DNA of 64,000 bases from VBCK01 sp036270655 (lineage in GTDB: Bacteria > Pseudomonadota > Gammaproteobacteria > Burkholderiales > Burkholderiaceae_F). Below, one piece after another: positions 51,522-59,200 of the stretch. Location of the stretch: positions 1-64,000 of the forward strand of contig DATBCD010000107.1 in assembly GCA_036270655.1 (NCBI GenBank). The letters run 5' to 3'. Position numbers and translations under genes: made by a program. Below the pieces are notes generated by a model that was given only the letters and a program-made list of their open reading frames with translations, made no database searches and was not told the origin of the DNA. Position 1 is the first letter of the stretch. Every line of letters starts with the position of its first letter.

Positions 51522-51977
51522 ATGGACCTTCGAAAGCTCAAGACGCTGATCGATCTGGTAGCCGAGTCCGGGATTGCCGAGCTCGAGGTGACCGAGGGCG
51601 AGGACAAGGTGCGCATCGTCAAGCAGCCGGGCGCGCACGGCCCGACCGCGGTGGCCAACGGCCCGAGCCTGGTGGCCGCTGCCCCGGTGCTGGCGGCCGC
51701 CGGCGCGGTGGCACCGACGGCAGCGGCGGTCGAGGAGGCCAAGGGGCACCGGGTCAAGTCGCCGATGGTGGGAACTTTCTACCGGGCTTCAGGGCCCGGC
51801 GCCGACCCCTTCATCGAGGTAGGAGACACCGTCAAGCCCGGCGACACGCTGTGCATCATCGAGGCGATGAAGCTGCTCAACGAGATCGAGGCCGAGGTAG
51901 CCGGTACCGTGAAGGAGATCCTGGTCGAAAACGGCCAGGCAGTCGAGTACGGCCAGGTCCTGTTCGTGATCGCCTAG
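51522..51977 (+). CDS. accB: Biotin carboxyl carrier protein of acetyl-CoA carboxylase
   Basis: A 151-residue carrier. N-terminal MDLRKLKTLIDLVAESGIAEL, an Ala/Pro linker (about 45-75), and the biotinyl domain (77-151) with biotinylation site EAMK (Lys117) and VKSPMVGTFYRA. Delivers carboxyl groups from AccC to the carboxyltransferase (AccAD, not here). The ATG at 51522 gives the family N-terminus. accC follows after 8 bases. Confidence 0.95.
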   Translation: MDLRKLKTLIDLVAESGIAELEVTEGEDKVRIVKQPGAHGPTAVANGPSLVAAAPVLAAAGAVAPTAAAVEEAKGHRVKSPMVGTFYRASGPGADPFIEVGDTVKPGDTLCIIEAMKLLNEIEAEVAGTVKEILVENGQAVEYGQVLFVIA

Positions 51978-51985
51978 CCCGGCCG

Positions 51986-53344
51986 ATGTTCGGAAAGATC
52001 CTGATCGCCAATCGCGGCGAAATTGCGCTGCGTATCCAAAGGGCCTGCCGCGAACTGGGCATCCGGACCGTGGTCGTCCACTCCGAGGCCGACACGGACG
52101 CCAAGTACGTGAAGCTGGCCGACGAATTGGTGTGCATCGGGCTGGCGCCTTCCAAGGACAGCTATCTGAACGTGCCGGCGATCATCAGCGCGGCCGAGGT
52201 CACCGATGCCGAGGCGATTCACCCCGGCTATGGATTCCTCTCCGAAAACGCGGACTTCGCCGAACGCTGTGAACGCAGCGGCTTCGTGTTCATCGGACCG
52301 CGCCCGGAGTCGATCCGTCTGATGGGCGACAAGATCAGTGCGAAGCGGGCCATGGTGGAAGCCGGCGTGCCGACCGTGCCCGGATCCGAGGGCTCGCTGC
52401 CCGACGAGGCACGCGATATCGTGCGGATCGCCCGGTCGGTCGGCTACCCGGTCATCGTCAAGGCGGCCGGCGGCGGCGGCGGGCGGGGCATGCGGGCCGT
52501 GCACACCGAGGCGGCCCTGGTCAACGCCGTCGCGCTGACCCGCCAGGAGGCCCAGAGCGCCTTCGGCAATCCGTCCGTCTACCTGGAGAAGTTTCTCGAA
52601 AACCCGCGTCACGTCGAAATCCAGGTGCTGTCCGATCAAAGCCGCAACGCGGTCTGGCTGGGTGACCGGGACTGCTCGATGCAGCGCCGTCACCAGAAAA
52701 TCCTGGAAGAGGCGCCGGCGCCCGGCATTGCCCGCAAGCTGATCGAACGCATCGGCGAGCGCTGCGCGGAGGCGTGCCGCAAGATCGACTATCGGGGCGC
52801 CGGCACCTTCGAGTTCCTGTACGAGGGCGGCGAGTTCTACTTCATCGAGATGAACACGCGGGTCCAGGTCGAGCATCCGGTCACCGAGATGGTCACCGGC
52901 ATCGACATCGTCCAGCACCAGATCCGGATCGCCGCCGGAGAGAAACTCGCGCTCCGGCAACGCGACATCTCATCGCGCGGACACGCGATCGAGTGCCGCA
53001 TCAATGCCGAAGATCCTTTCAAATTCACCCCCAGTCCGGGGCGCATCACCGCCTGGCACGCGCCTGGCGGCCCCGGTGTACGGGTCGATTCCCACGCCTA
53101 CGCCGGCTATTTCGTCCCGCCGCACTATGATTCGCTGATCGGCAAATTGATCTGCTACGGGGACAGCCGCAGCCAGGCGATCGCCCGGATGCGGATCGCG
53201 CTGTCCGAGATGGTCGTCGAAGGCATCCTTTCGAACATTGCGCTTCATCGCGAACTGATGCTCGACGAGAAGTTCATCCAGGGCGGCACCAGCATCCACT
53301 ACCTTGAGAACCGACTGGCAGCCATCCACGCCCCCCGATCCTGA
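51986..53344 (+). CDS. accC: Biotin carboxylase subunit of acetyl-CoA carboxylase
   Basis: A 452-residue ATP-grasp enzyme that carboxylates biotin on AccB. FGKILIANRGEIALRIQRACRELGI as two joined blocks, HPGYGFLSENADFA, VIVKAAGGGGGRGMR, YLEKFLENPRHVEIQVL, GDRDCSMQRRHQKILEEAP, FIEMNTRVQVEHPVTEMVTG. The ATG at 51986 matches; an upstream frame in accB is not used. Ends 22 bases before the prmA start chosen here. Confidence 0.96.
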   Translation: MFGKILIANRGEIALRIQRACRELGIRTVVVHSEADTDAKYVKLADELVCIGLAPSKDSYLNVPAIISAAEVTDAEAIHPGYGFLSENADFAERCERSGFVFIGPRPESIRLMGDKISAKRAMVEAGVPTVPGSEGSLPDEARDIVRIARSVGYPVIVKAAGGGGGRGMRAVHTEAALVNAVALTRQEAQSAFGNPSVYLEKFLENPRHVEIQVLSDQSRNAVWLGDRDCSMQRRHQKILEEAPAPGIARKLIERIGERCAEACRKIDYRGAGTFEFLYEGGEFYFIEMNTRVQVEHPVTEMVTGIDIVQHQIRIAAGEKLALRQRDISSRGHAIECRINAEDPFKFTPSPGRITAWHAPGGPGVRVDSHAYAGYFVPPHYDSLIGKLICYGDSRSQAIARMRIALSEMVVEGILSNIALHRELMLDEKFIQGGTSIHYLENRLAAIHAPRS

Positions 53345-53366
53345 TGACGATCGGCCGGCCGCCGGC

Positions 53367-54272
53367 TTGACCGAATTCGTCGTGCTGGCCGACGCCCGGT
53401 CGGCCGAGCCGCTTTCGGATGCGCTGCTGCAGGCCGGCGCCTGGTCCGTCAGCGTGGAAGATGCCTCGCCCGAGAGCAACGACCAGCCGATTTTCGGCGA
53501 GCCGGGTGGCGATCCGTCGGCGCTGTGGCCGCTGAACCGGCTGCGCGTGCTGATCGGACCGGATCGAGCCCCGCAAGACGTGCTGACGCTCGCATCGGCC
53601 CGCCTGGATCGGCCACCTCCGACGATTACGGCCGTGCGCCGGATCGGCGAACAGGACTGGGTCCGGGTCAGCCAGGCCCAGTTTTCCCCGCTGCGCATCG
53701 GGCCGTTGTGGATCGTTCCGTCCTGGGTCGACCCACCCGATCCTTCGGCGGTAAACCTTCGCCTGGACCCGGGCATGGCGTTCGGCACCGGCACGCATCC
53801 GAGCAGTCGCCTCTGCCTGCAATGGCTGGTGGCCAATGTTCGGCCTGGCATCCGAGTGCTCGACTACGGCTGCGGCTCGGGCATCCTGGCCATCGCCGCG
53901 GCCAAGCTCGGTGCGCAATTGGTCTGCGGCGTCGACATCGACCCGTTGGCGCTGCAGGTCGCCCGCGGAAACTCGCGTCGCAACGCTGTGCAGGCCGATT
54001 ACACTGCGCCTGAATCGCTCCGCTCCAACGGCGCGGGGGATCGCTTCGACGTGGTGATCGCCAACATCCTGGCCAATCCGCTGATCCTGCTCGCGCCGGC
54101 CCTGCTCGGGCTGCTTGCCGATCGAGGTTCGATCGTCCTGGCTGGCGTGCTGACGCGCCAGGTCGACGCTCTGGTTCAGGCTTACCGTGCGGCCGAGCCG
54201 CGGCTGGGCCTGGCCGTGTGGGGCCGCGACGGCGACTGGGTCTGTCTGGCCGGGCAGCGTGCGAGCCGCTGA
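53367..54272 (+). CDS. prmA: Ribosomal protein L11 methyltransferase
   Basis: About 301 residues, starting at TTG 53367 (FVVLADARSAEPLSDALLQAGAWSVSVED agrees with the family N-terminus); a TTG at 53304 inside accC would add 21 residues. The AdoMet domain has GMAFGTGTHPSSRLCLQWL, VLDYGCGSGILAIAAAKLGA, VDIDPLAL and VIANILANPLILLAP. Trimethylates L11 in the ribosome. It sits between accC and the DUF3426 gene, as in many betaproteobacteria. Confidence 0.92.
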   Translation: MTEFVVLADARSAEPLSDALLQAGAWSVSVEDASPESNDQPIFGEPGGDPSALWPLNRLRVLIGPDRAPQDVLTLASARLDRPPPTITAVRRIGEQDWVRVSQAQFSPLRIGPLWIVPSWVDPPDPSAVNLRLDPGMAFGTGTHPSSRLCLQWLVANVRPGIRVLDYGCGSGILAIAAAKLGAQLVCGVDIDPLALQVARGNSRRNAVQADYTAPESLRSNGAGDRFDVVIANILANPLILLAPALLGLLADRGSIVLAGVLTRQVDALVQAYRAAEPRLGLAVWGRDGDWVCLAGQRASR

Positions 54273-54274
54273 TC

Positions 54275-55354
54275 ATGGCGCTTGCTGCGCGCTGTCCGCA
54301 TTGTCGCGCGCTGTTTCGCGTGGTCGCGGACCAGCTGAAGCTGCGCGGCGGCCTGGTCCGCTGCGGCGAATGCCGTCAGGTGTTCGACGCGATCGGAAGC
54401 CTCAGCTATGTGGACGACCAGACTTTGGCGCGGGAACGGGCGGAAGCGCCGATCGGAGGCGCGGCCCTGCCAGGTCCGGCGGTGGCGGCGGCGCCATCGG
54501 CGGAGCGGCCTCAACCTCCGGCCGGCCCGCGGCTGATCAAGGCCAGCGCGCCGCGCGATGTGCGCCCGATCCCGTCCGGGCGGCGCGCGCCGTCCGAAGC
54601 GAGCGAGATCCGGGACGAGCTGGCGGTGCCCACCCTGTTCGGCGTGCCCGAGCAGCGACTGGAAGCGGCGCTGGTCACGCAGGCACCGTCGGCGCCGCCG
54701 AGCGCGCCGCGCGGGTCGATAGAGCCGCAACTGGCGGCGGCCGGGTACCGCAATCTGCTTGCGACCGGCCAGGGGCAGCAAGCCGGCGAGGACGCCGACC
54801 AGGATCTGGAAGAGGCGCCACTGGCGGCGCCTTCGTTCCTGCCAACCGAGGATCAACAACGCGAGCAGCGGCTGCAACGCGTGCTGGCCATCGCCTGCGT
54901 TCCTCTGGCGCTGCTGGCGGCGCTGCAGGTCGGGCTGGCGTTGCGTGACGATGAGCTGCAGGCCTGGCCGTCGCTGCATCCCCTGCTGGCGCGCGCCTGC
55001 AGCCTGTACGGCTGCACGGTCGGATGGCCGGCGCGCGCGGAGCTGTTGACCATCATCGGCTCCGAGCTGGCGGCCATCCCGGGCACCGATGTGATCGAAC
55101 TGAACGCGGCAGTGCGCAGCCGCGCCAATTTCATCATGGCCTTGCCGGCGATCGAGGTCACGCTGACCGACACCCAGAACCGGCCCATTGCCCGCAAGGT
55201 GTTTCTGCCGGTCGATTACCTGACGTCCAGTGGCGAGCCTTCGTCGAGGATCGACGAGGGGCTGGCACCCGGCTCGGACCTGTCGGTACGCCTGGTGTTC
55301 GAGGCGCGCGGCTTGAACGCCTCCGGCTTCGTCCTGTATCCGTTCTACCTGTGA
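54275..55354 (+). CDS. Zinc-ribbon DUF3426 membrane protein
   Basis: A 359-residue protein. An MJ0042-type zinc ribbon at the N-terminus (Cys7, Cys10, Cys30, Cys33: CPHC and CGEC), a long Pro/Ala-rich linker (about 60-190), one transmembrane helix (about 208-226), then a DUF3426 domain: ELNAAVRSRANFIMALPAIEVTLTDTQNRPIARKVFLP and GLNASGFVLYPFYL. The ribbon is cytoplasmic and the DUF3426 domain periplasmic by inference. The function is unknown. It starts 2 bases after prmA. Confidence 0.85.
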   Translation: MALAARCPHCRALFRVVADQLKLRGGLVRCGECRQVFDAIGSLSYVDDQTLARERAEAPIGGAALPGPAVAAAPSAERPQPPAGPRLIKASAPRDVRPIPSGRRAPSEASEIRDELAVPTLFGVPEQRLEAALVTQAPSAPPSAPRGSIEPQLAAAGYRNLLATGQGQQAGEDADQDLEEAPLAAPSFLPTEDQQREQRLQRVLAIACVPLALLAALQVGLALRDDELQAWPSLHPLLARACSLYGCTVGWPARAELLTIIGSELAAIPGTDVIELNAAVRSRANFIMALPAIEVTLTDTQNRPIARKVFLPVDYLTSSGEPSSRIDEGLAPGSDLSVRLVFEARGLNASGFVLYPFYL

Positions 55355-55414
55355 TGTCGGGCCGATCGTCCCGGCGGCAGTGAGGGGTCCCACTTTGAAC
55401 CGGCCAGGCAACCC

Positions 55415-56347
55415 ATGTCCACTCTGATCTGCGGATCGTTCGCCTTCGACTCGATCATGGTGTTCAGCGGTCGCTTCAAGGACCATATCCTGCCCGACCA
55501 GGTGCACATCCTGAACGTGTCCTTTCTGGTGCCGTCGCTGCGACGCGAATTCGGCGGATGCGCCGGCAACATCGCTTACAACCTGGCGCTGCTGGACGGC
55601 TCGCCGTGGCCGATGGCGACCATCGGAGACGACGGCCAGCCGTACCTGGATCACCTGGACCGCTTCAGGATCGATCGCCGCTTCGTGCGGCAGGTACCGG
55701 GTACGTTGACCGCCCAGGCGTTCATCACGACGGACCTGGACGACAATCAGATCACCGCTTTTCATCCGGGCGCGATGTCGCACTCGCACCTGAACCGGAT
55801 CGAGCCGGCGGGTATCGAGCTGGCCATCGTCGGCCCCGATGGGCGGGACGGCATGCTGCAGCACGCCCAGCAGATCAGCGAGGCGGGCATACCGTTCATT
55901 TTCGATCCGGGACAGGGCATCCCGATGTTCGAGGCGGCCGAGCTGGAGTGGTTCATCGAACGCGCGCAATACCTGGCCGTGAACGACTACGAAGCCAGAC
56001 TGATGGCGGCCAAGACGGGTTGCGATCTGGAATCGCTGGCGCGACGCCTGAAATCCGTGGTGGTGACGCTCGGGGCGCAAGGATCGCGCATCCATGTCGG
56101 CGGCAACGTCCTGCAGATCCCGGCGGCACCGGCCAGGGCGGTGCGCGATCCGACCGGATGCGGCGACGCCTACCGCGCGGGGCTGTTGTACGGCATCGCC
56201 CAGGGCTTGGACTGGCCGAGCACCGGGCGACTGGGCGCCGTGATGGGGGCACTCAAGATCGAGCAGGCCGGCGCCCAACGACACACGCCAACGCGCGCGC
56301 AGATCGAGGAGCGCTTTTTGGAGGCGTTCGGATACCGCCCCTGGTAA
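55415..56347 (+). CDS. PfkB family carbohydrate (adenosine/ribokinase-like) kinase
   Basis: A 310-residue kinase. N-terminal CGSFAFDSIMVF, EFGGCAGNIAYNLALLD (sugar-binding GG motif), and the PfkB anion hole with catalytic base DPTGCGDAYRAG (Asp251). Most like the bacterial adenosine kinase or ribokinase type; the substrate is not fixed. A single gene, 60 bases after the zinc-ribbon gene. It converges on yggT with 7 bases between. Confidence 0.88.
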   Translation: MSTLICGSFAFDSIMVFSGRFKDHILPDQVHILNVSFLVPSLRREFGGCAGNIAYNLALLDGSPWPMATIGDDGQPYLDHLDRFRIDRRFVRQVPGTLTAQAFITTDLDDNQITAFHPGAMSHSHLNRIEPAGIELAIVGPDGRDGMLQHAQQISEAGIPFIFDPGQGIPMFEAAELEWFIERAQYLAVNDYEARLMAAKTGCDLESLARRLKSVVVTLGAQGSRIHVGGNVLQIPAAPARAVRDPTGCGDAYRAGLLYGIAQGLDWPSTGRLGAVMGALKIEQAGAQRHTPTRAQIEERFLEAFGYRPW

Positions 56348-56354
56348 GGCCGCC

Positions 56355-56897
56355 CTACAGGCTGGCCCAGTCCAGAATCAACAGAAGAATCTGGACCACC
56401 AGCAGAAACGCGATCGGCGACAGGTCAAAGCCGCCCAGCAGCGGCAGCGCCCGTCGAAACGGCGCCAGCAGCGGACGCGTCAGCAGGTCGAACGTCGGCG
56501 CCAGTGGTGCATGAGGATTGACCAGGCTGAGCAACACGTAGATAAAGACCAGCACCGTCAGCATGTACAGCGCCCAGTGCACCAGCAGGCCAAGCACCTG
56601 GGGCACCAGCAGCGCCCAATCCAGCGCGACCCCGATCCCGGTCAAGCGCTTCAGCAGCTCGAAGGCCAGCGCCACCGCCAGCGCCGCCACCACGCACGAC
56701 CAGTCAACCCGGGCGCGACCCGGCAGCAGCGTGCGAAACGGCTTGACCAGCCATTCGGTCAAGGCCCAGGAGAGCTGATAGAGCGGATTGTGGCCGGCAA
56801 TCCGCAGCCAGGACAGGTACACCCGCAGCAGCAGCGCACCGCCCAGCAGTGCCGCCGCCGTGTTCAGCAACAGGTGGACGATTCCGAGCAGCAGCAT
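56355..56897 (-). CDS. yggT: YggT family membrane protein
   Basis: A 180-residue protein with two YGGT domains, each with hydrophobic helices: LLLRVYLSWLRIAGHNPLYQLSWALTEWLVKPFRTLLP (first; split by the turn) and VFIYVLLSLVNPHAPLAPTFDLLTRPLLAPFRRALP (second). The role is linked to cell division or osmotic membrane functions but is not fixed. It precedes a terminator-bearing 5' region of the H1-like gene. The ATG is at 56897. Confidence 0.9.
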   Translation of the reverse strand: MLLLGIVHLLLNTAAALLGGALLLRVYLSWLRIAGHNPLYQLSWALTEWLVKPFRTLLPGRARVDWSCVVAALAVALAFELLKRLTGIGVALDWALLVPQVLGLLVHWALYMLTVLVFIYVLLSLVNPHAPLAPTFDLLTRPLLAPFRRALPLLGGFDLSPIAFLLVVQILLLILDWASL

Positions 56898-56990
56898 GCG
56901 CGCTCCGCCGAGGTAACCGGCGCCGATTGTAACTGCGGTTGAATTGCGCGACGCCGCAGTGACAGGCCTCGCACGCGGCGCAAAGTGCGG

Positions 56991-57020
56991 AAAAAAAGAG
57001 GCGCCGTGTGAGGGCGCCTC
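56991..57020 (-). terminator. Rho-independent terminator of the histone H1-like gene
   Basis: On the minus strand, GAGGCGCC-CTCACAC-GGCGCCTC followed by seven Ts is a textbook hairpin with U-tract, just 19 bases after the histone H1-like stop. Confidence 0.9.
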
Positions 57021-57038
57021 AAGATTTAGCGTGAGGCT

Positions 57039-57401
57039 TTATGGCCGGCTGCCGGTCGGGAAAGGCCAAGCCGCCGCTGGATTCAGCGCCGTCTTGGCAC
57101 CCGGGGCCGCTGTGGCCGCAGGGGCCGCAGCGGGCGGCGCCGCCGGAGTCGCCGGCTTGGCAGCCGGCGCCTTCCGAGCGGCCCGCTTCGGAGCCTTTTT
57201 CGCCTTCTTGGCCTTTTTAGCTACTTTTTTTTTAGCCGATTTCTTGGCTGCCTTCTTGGCCTTTTTGGCGGTCTTGCCTGCTGACCTTTTCTTTGCGGCC
57301 TTTTTCGCAGACTTCTTCGCAGACTTCTTCTTGGCGGACTTCTTGGCCGACTTCTTGGCCGACTTCTTCGCTGCCTTCTTCGCTTTCTTGGCTGTTGCCA
57401 T
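57039..57401 (-). CDS. Histone H1-like DNA-binding protein (Lys/Ala-rich)
   Basis: A 120-residue, very basic protein. The first 75 residues are repeats of AKKSAKK-type units with no aromatic residues; the rest is Pro/Ala-rich (KAPAAKPATPAAPPA) and ends in WPFPTGSRP. This is the Hc1/AlgP-like H1 analogue found in Burkholderiales, which probably compacts DNA or acts as a DNA-binding regulator. Low complexity makes family naming uncertain. It ends in a strong terminator. The promoter may lie several hundred bases upstream. Confidence 0.8.
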   Translation of the reverse strand: MATAKKAKKAAKKSAKKSAKKSAKKKSAKKSAKKAAKKRSAGKTAKKAKKAAKKSAKKKVAKKAKKAKKAPKRAARKAPAAKPATPAAPPAAAPAATAAPGAKTALNPAAAWPFPTGSRP

Positions 57402-57993
57402 GGTGATCTCCTAGTGGGTTAACAAAAGAACGTCAGAAGACAAACCCGGCCACCGCGGTTGCGGTGGGCCGGGCGATTCATCGGCGCATGCGGAGGCTCT
57501 GTCGCCGCGGCATGCCCAGAAATGCGTTTTGAATGGCGCATATCCGAGCCAAGCGCGGAACGGTCAGTGCACTGACCGCTGACGCTGATGAATTCGGCAC
57601 GAAGCGCGTGGCAGAAGGCACGCGCGGAAGGCACCAGCGGGGCGCTGGCGCGGAAACTCGGGTGGGGATGGCAGGGGCCGGAGCGGACGACCTTGCTTCC
57701 GGCGGCCCGGGCTTTCAGGAGAGAAGAAGCGCTCCCGCAAGACCCGGGCGTCTTGTTACCAGTGGGTTCCTGAGTGCTGGCGGCGAACCGTCTACTGTGA
57801 CTGTCCGAGTTCAATTCAGTGATCGATCATTTGATCGAGCAACCAAACGCAGCCCGCACTCTAACTCTGAACCGCACGACATCGCAAGAGTTTTTTGCAA
57901 ACTTTTCGCGTCAACCGCAAAAACTTCGATCGCTGATCGCACGCATTCGCCCCGATTGCACCATCAATTCGAAGATCCGCGAAGGCTTCGCGT
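57402..57993. other. Gap before histone H1-like gene, probable long leader
   Basis: 592 bases between nrdB and the histone gene. A minus-strand TTGACG (near 57910) is followed by GCAAAAAACTCTTGCG, a possible promoter that would give a leader of nearly 500 bases. TGATCGATCA (around 57820-57830) is a palindrome. Open frames on either strand do not look real. Confidence 0.4.
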
Positions 57994-59157
57994 TCACTCC
58001 CAGCTCAGCGCGCCGCCGGTCTGGTATTCGATCACGCGCGTCTCGAAGAAGTTGCGCTCCTTTTTCAGGTCGGCCATCTCGCTCATCCATGGAAACGGAT
58101 TGTCGCTGGCTTCGAACAGCGGCTCGATGCCGATCTGCTGGCAGCGCCGGTTCGCGATGTAGCGCAGGTAGCTCTTGAACATCGGCGCGTTCAGGCCGAG
58201 TACTCCCGTCGGCATCGTGTCCTCGGCGTAGCGGTATTCCAGCTCGACCGCCCGCGAGAACAGCTCCCGGATGCCGGCCCGGAAGGACTGGCTCCAGAGG
58301 CGGGGGTTTTCCAGCTTGATCTGGTTGATCAGATCGATGCCGAAATTGCAGTGCATCGACTCGTCGCGCAGGATGTACTGGTACTGCTCGGCAGCCCCGG
58401 TCATCTTGTTCTGGCGTCCCAGCGCCAGGACCTGGGTGAACCCGACGTAGAAGAACAGCCCCTCCATCAGGCAGGCGAACACGATCAGCGACCTGAGCAG
58501 CGACTGGTCCGCCTCCAGGGTTCCGGTCCGGAAGGCCGGATCGGTCAGCGTGTCGATGAACGGGATCAGGAACTCGTCCTTGGCCCGGATCGAGGGCACC
58601 TCGTGGTACGCGTTGAAGATCTCGGCCTCGTCCAGACCGAGCGACTCGACGATGTACTGGTAGGCGTGGGTATGGATCGCCTCCTCGAAAGCCTGCCTCA
58701 GCAGGAACTGGCGGCACTCCGGCGCCGTGATGTGGCGATAAGTGCCCAGCACGATGTTGTTGGCCGCCAGCGAGTCGGCCGTGACGAAAAACCCCAGGTT
58801 TCGGTTGACGATGCGCCGCTCGTCCTCGGTCAGCCCGCGCGGGTCTTTCCAGAGCGCGATGTCGCGCGCCATGTTGACCTCCTGCGGCATCCAGTGGTTG
58901 GCGCAGGCCGACAGGTACTTGTCCCACGCCCATTTGTACTTCAGGGGCACCAGTTGATTGACGTCCGTGTGCCCGTTGATGATCCGCTTGTCCTCGGCGC
59001 GCACGCGTGCCTTGGGCTGGCCGCCGGGCGCCGGGGCGCGGACCGACGCGGGCATCGTGCCCGGCTGGGCCTGGCCGGCGAACGTCTGACCGGCATCGGG
59101 CACGGATGGCGCCCGGGCCGGTCCCGCGAAATTGCCCGCTTCATTCCAGGAAAGCAT
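57994..59157 (-). CDS. nrdB: Class Ia ribonucleotide reductase, beta subunit
   Basis: A 387-residue diiron protein generating the tyrosyl radical. Glu159 and His162 with Tyr166 in FEEAIHTHAY, the later Glu in EGLFFYVGFTQ, and Glu/His in DESMHCNFGIDLIN make up the expected ligand set. The C-terminal end (FETRVIEYQTGGALSWE) is the peptide that docks on NrdA. An N-terminal 45-residue Ala/Pro-rich extension precedes the core. It is 43 bases after nrdA in the same direction. Confidence 0.95.
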   Translation of the reverse strand: MLSWNEAGNFAGPARAPSVPDAGQTFAGQAQPGTMPASVRAPAPGGQPKARVRAEDKRIINGHTDVNQLVPLKYKWAWDKYLSACANHWMPQEVNMARDIALWKDPRGLTEDERRIVNRNLGFFVTADSLAANNIVLGTYRHITAPECRQFLLRQAFEEAIHTHAYQYIVESLGLDEAEIFNAYHEVPSIRAKDEFLIPFIDTLTDPAFRTGTLEADQSLLRSLIVFACLMEGLFFYVGFTQVLALGRQNKMTGAAEQYQYILRDESMHCNFGIDLINQIKLENPRLWSQSFRAGIRELFSRAVELEYRYAEDTMPTGVLGLNAPMFKSYLRYIANRRCQQIGIEPLFEASDNPFPWMSEMADLKKERNFFETRVIEYQTGGALSWE

Positions 59158-59200
59158 CGGATGACTCCTGCCGTTGTCGATCGCAATCGCAGCGAAACTG

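Noticed and set aside
57419..57814. A 131-codon minus-strand frame upstream of the histone H1-like gene
   Set aside because: No ribosome-binding site, no domain, Ser/Arg-rich and codon use unlike neighbours.
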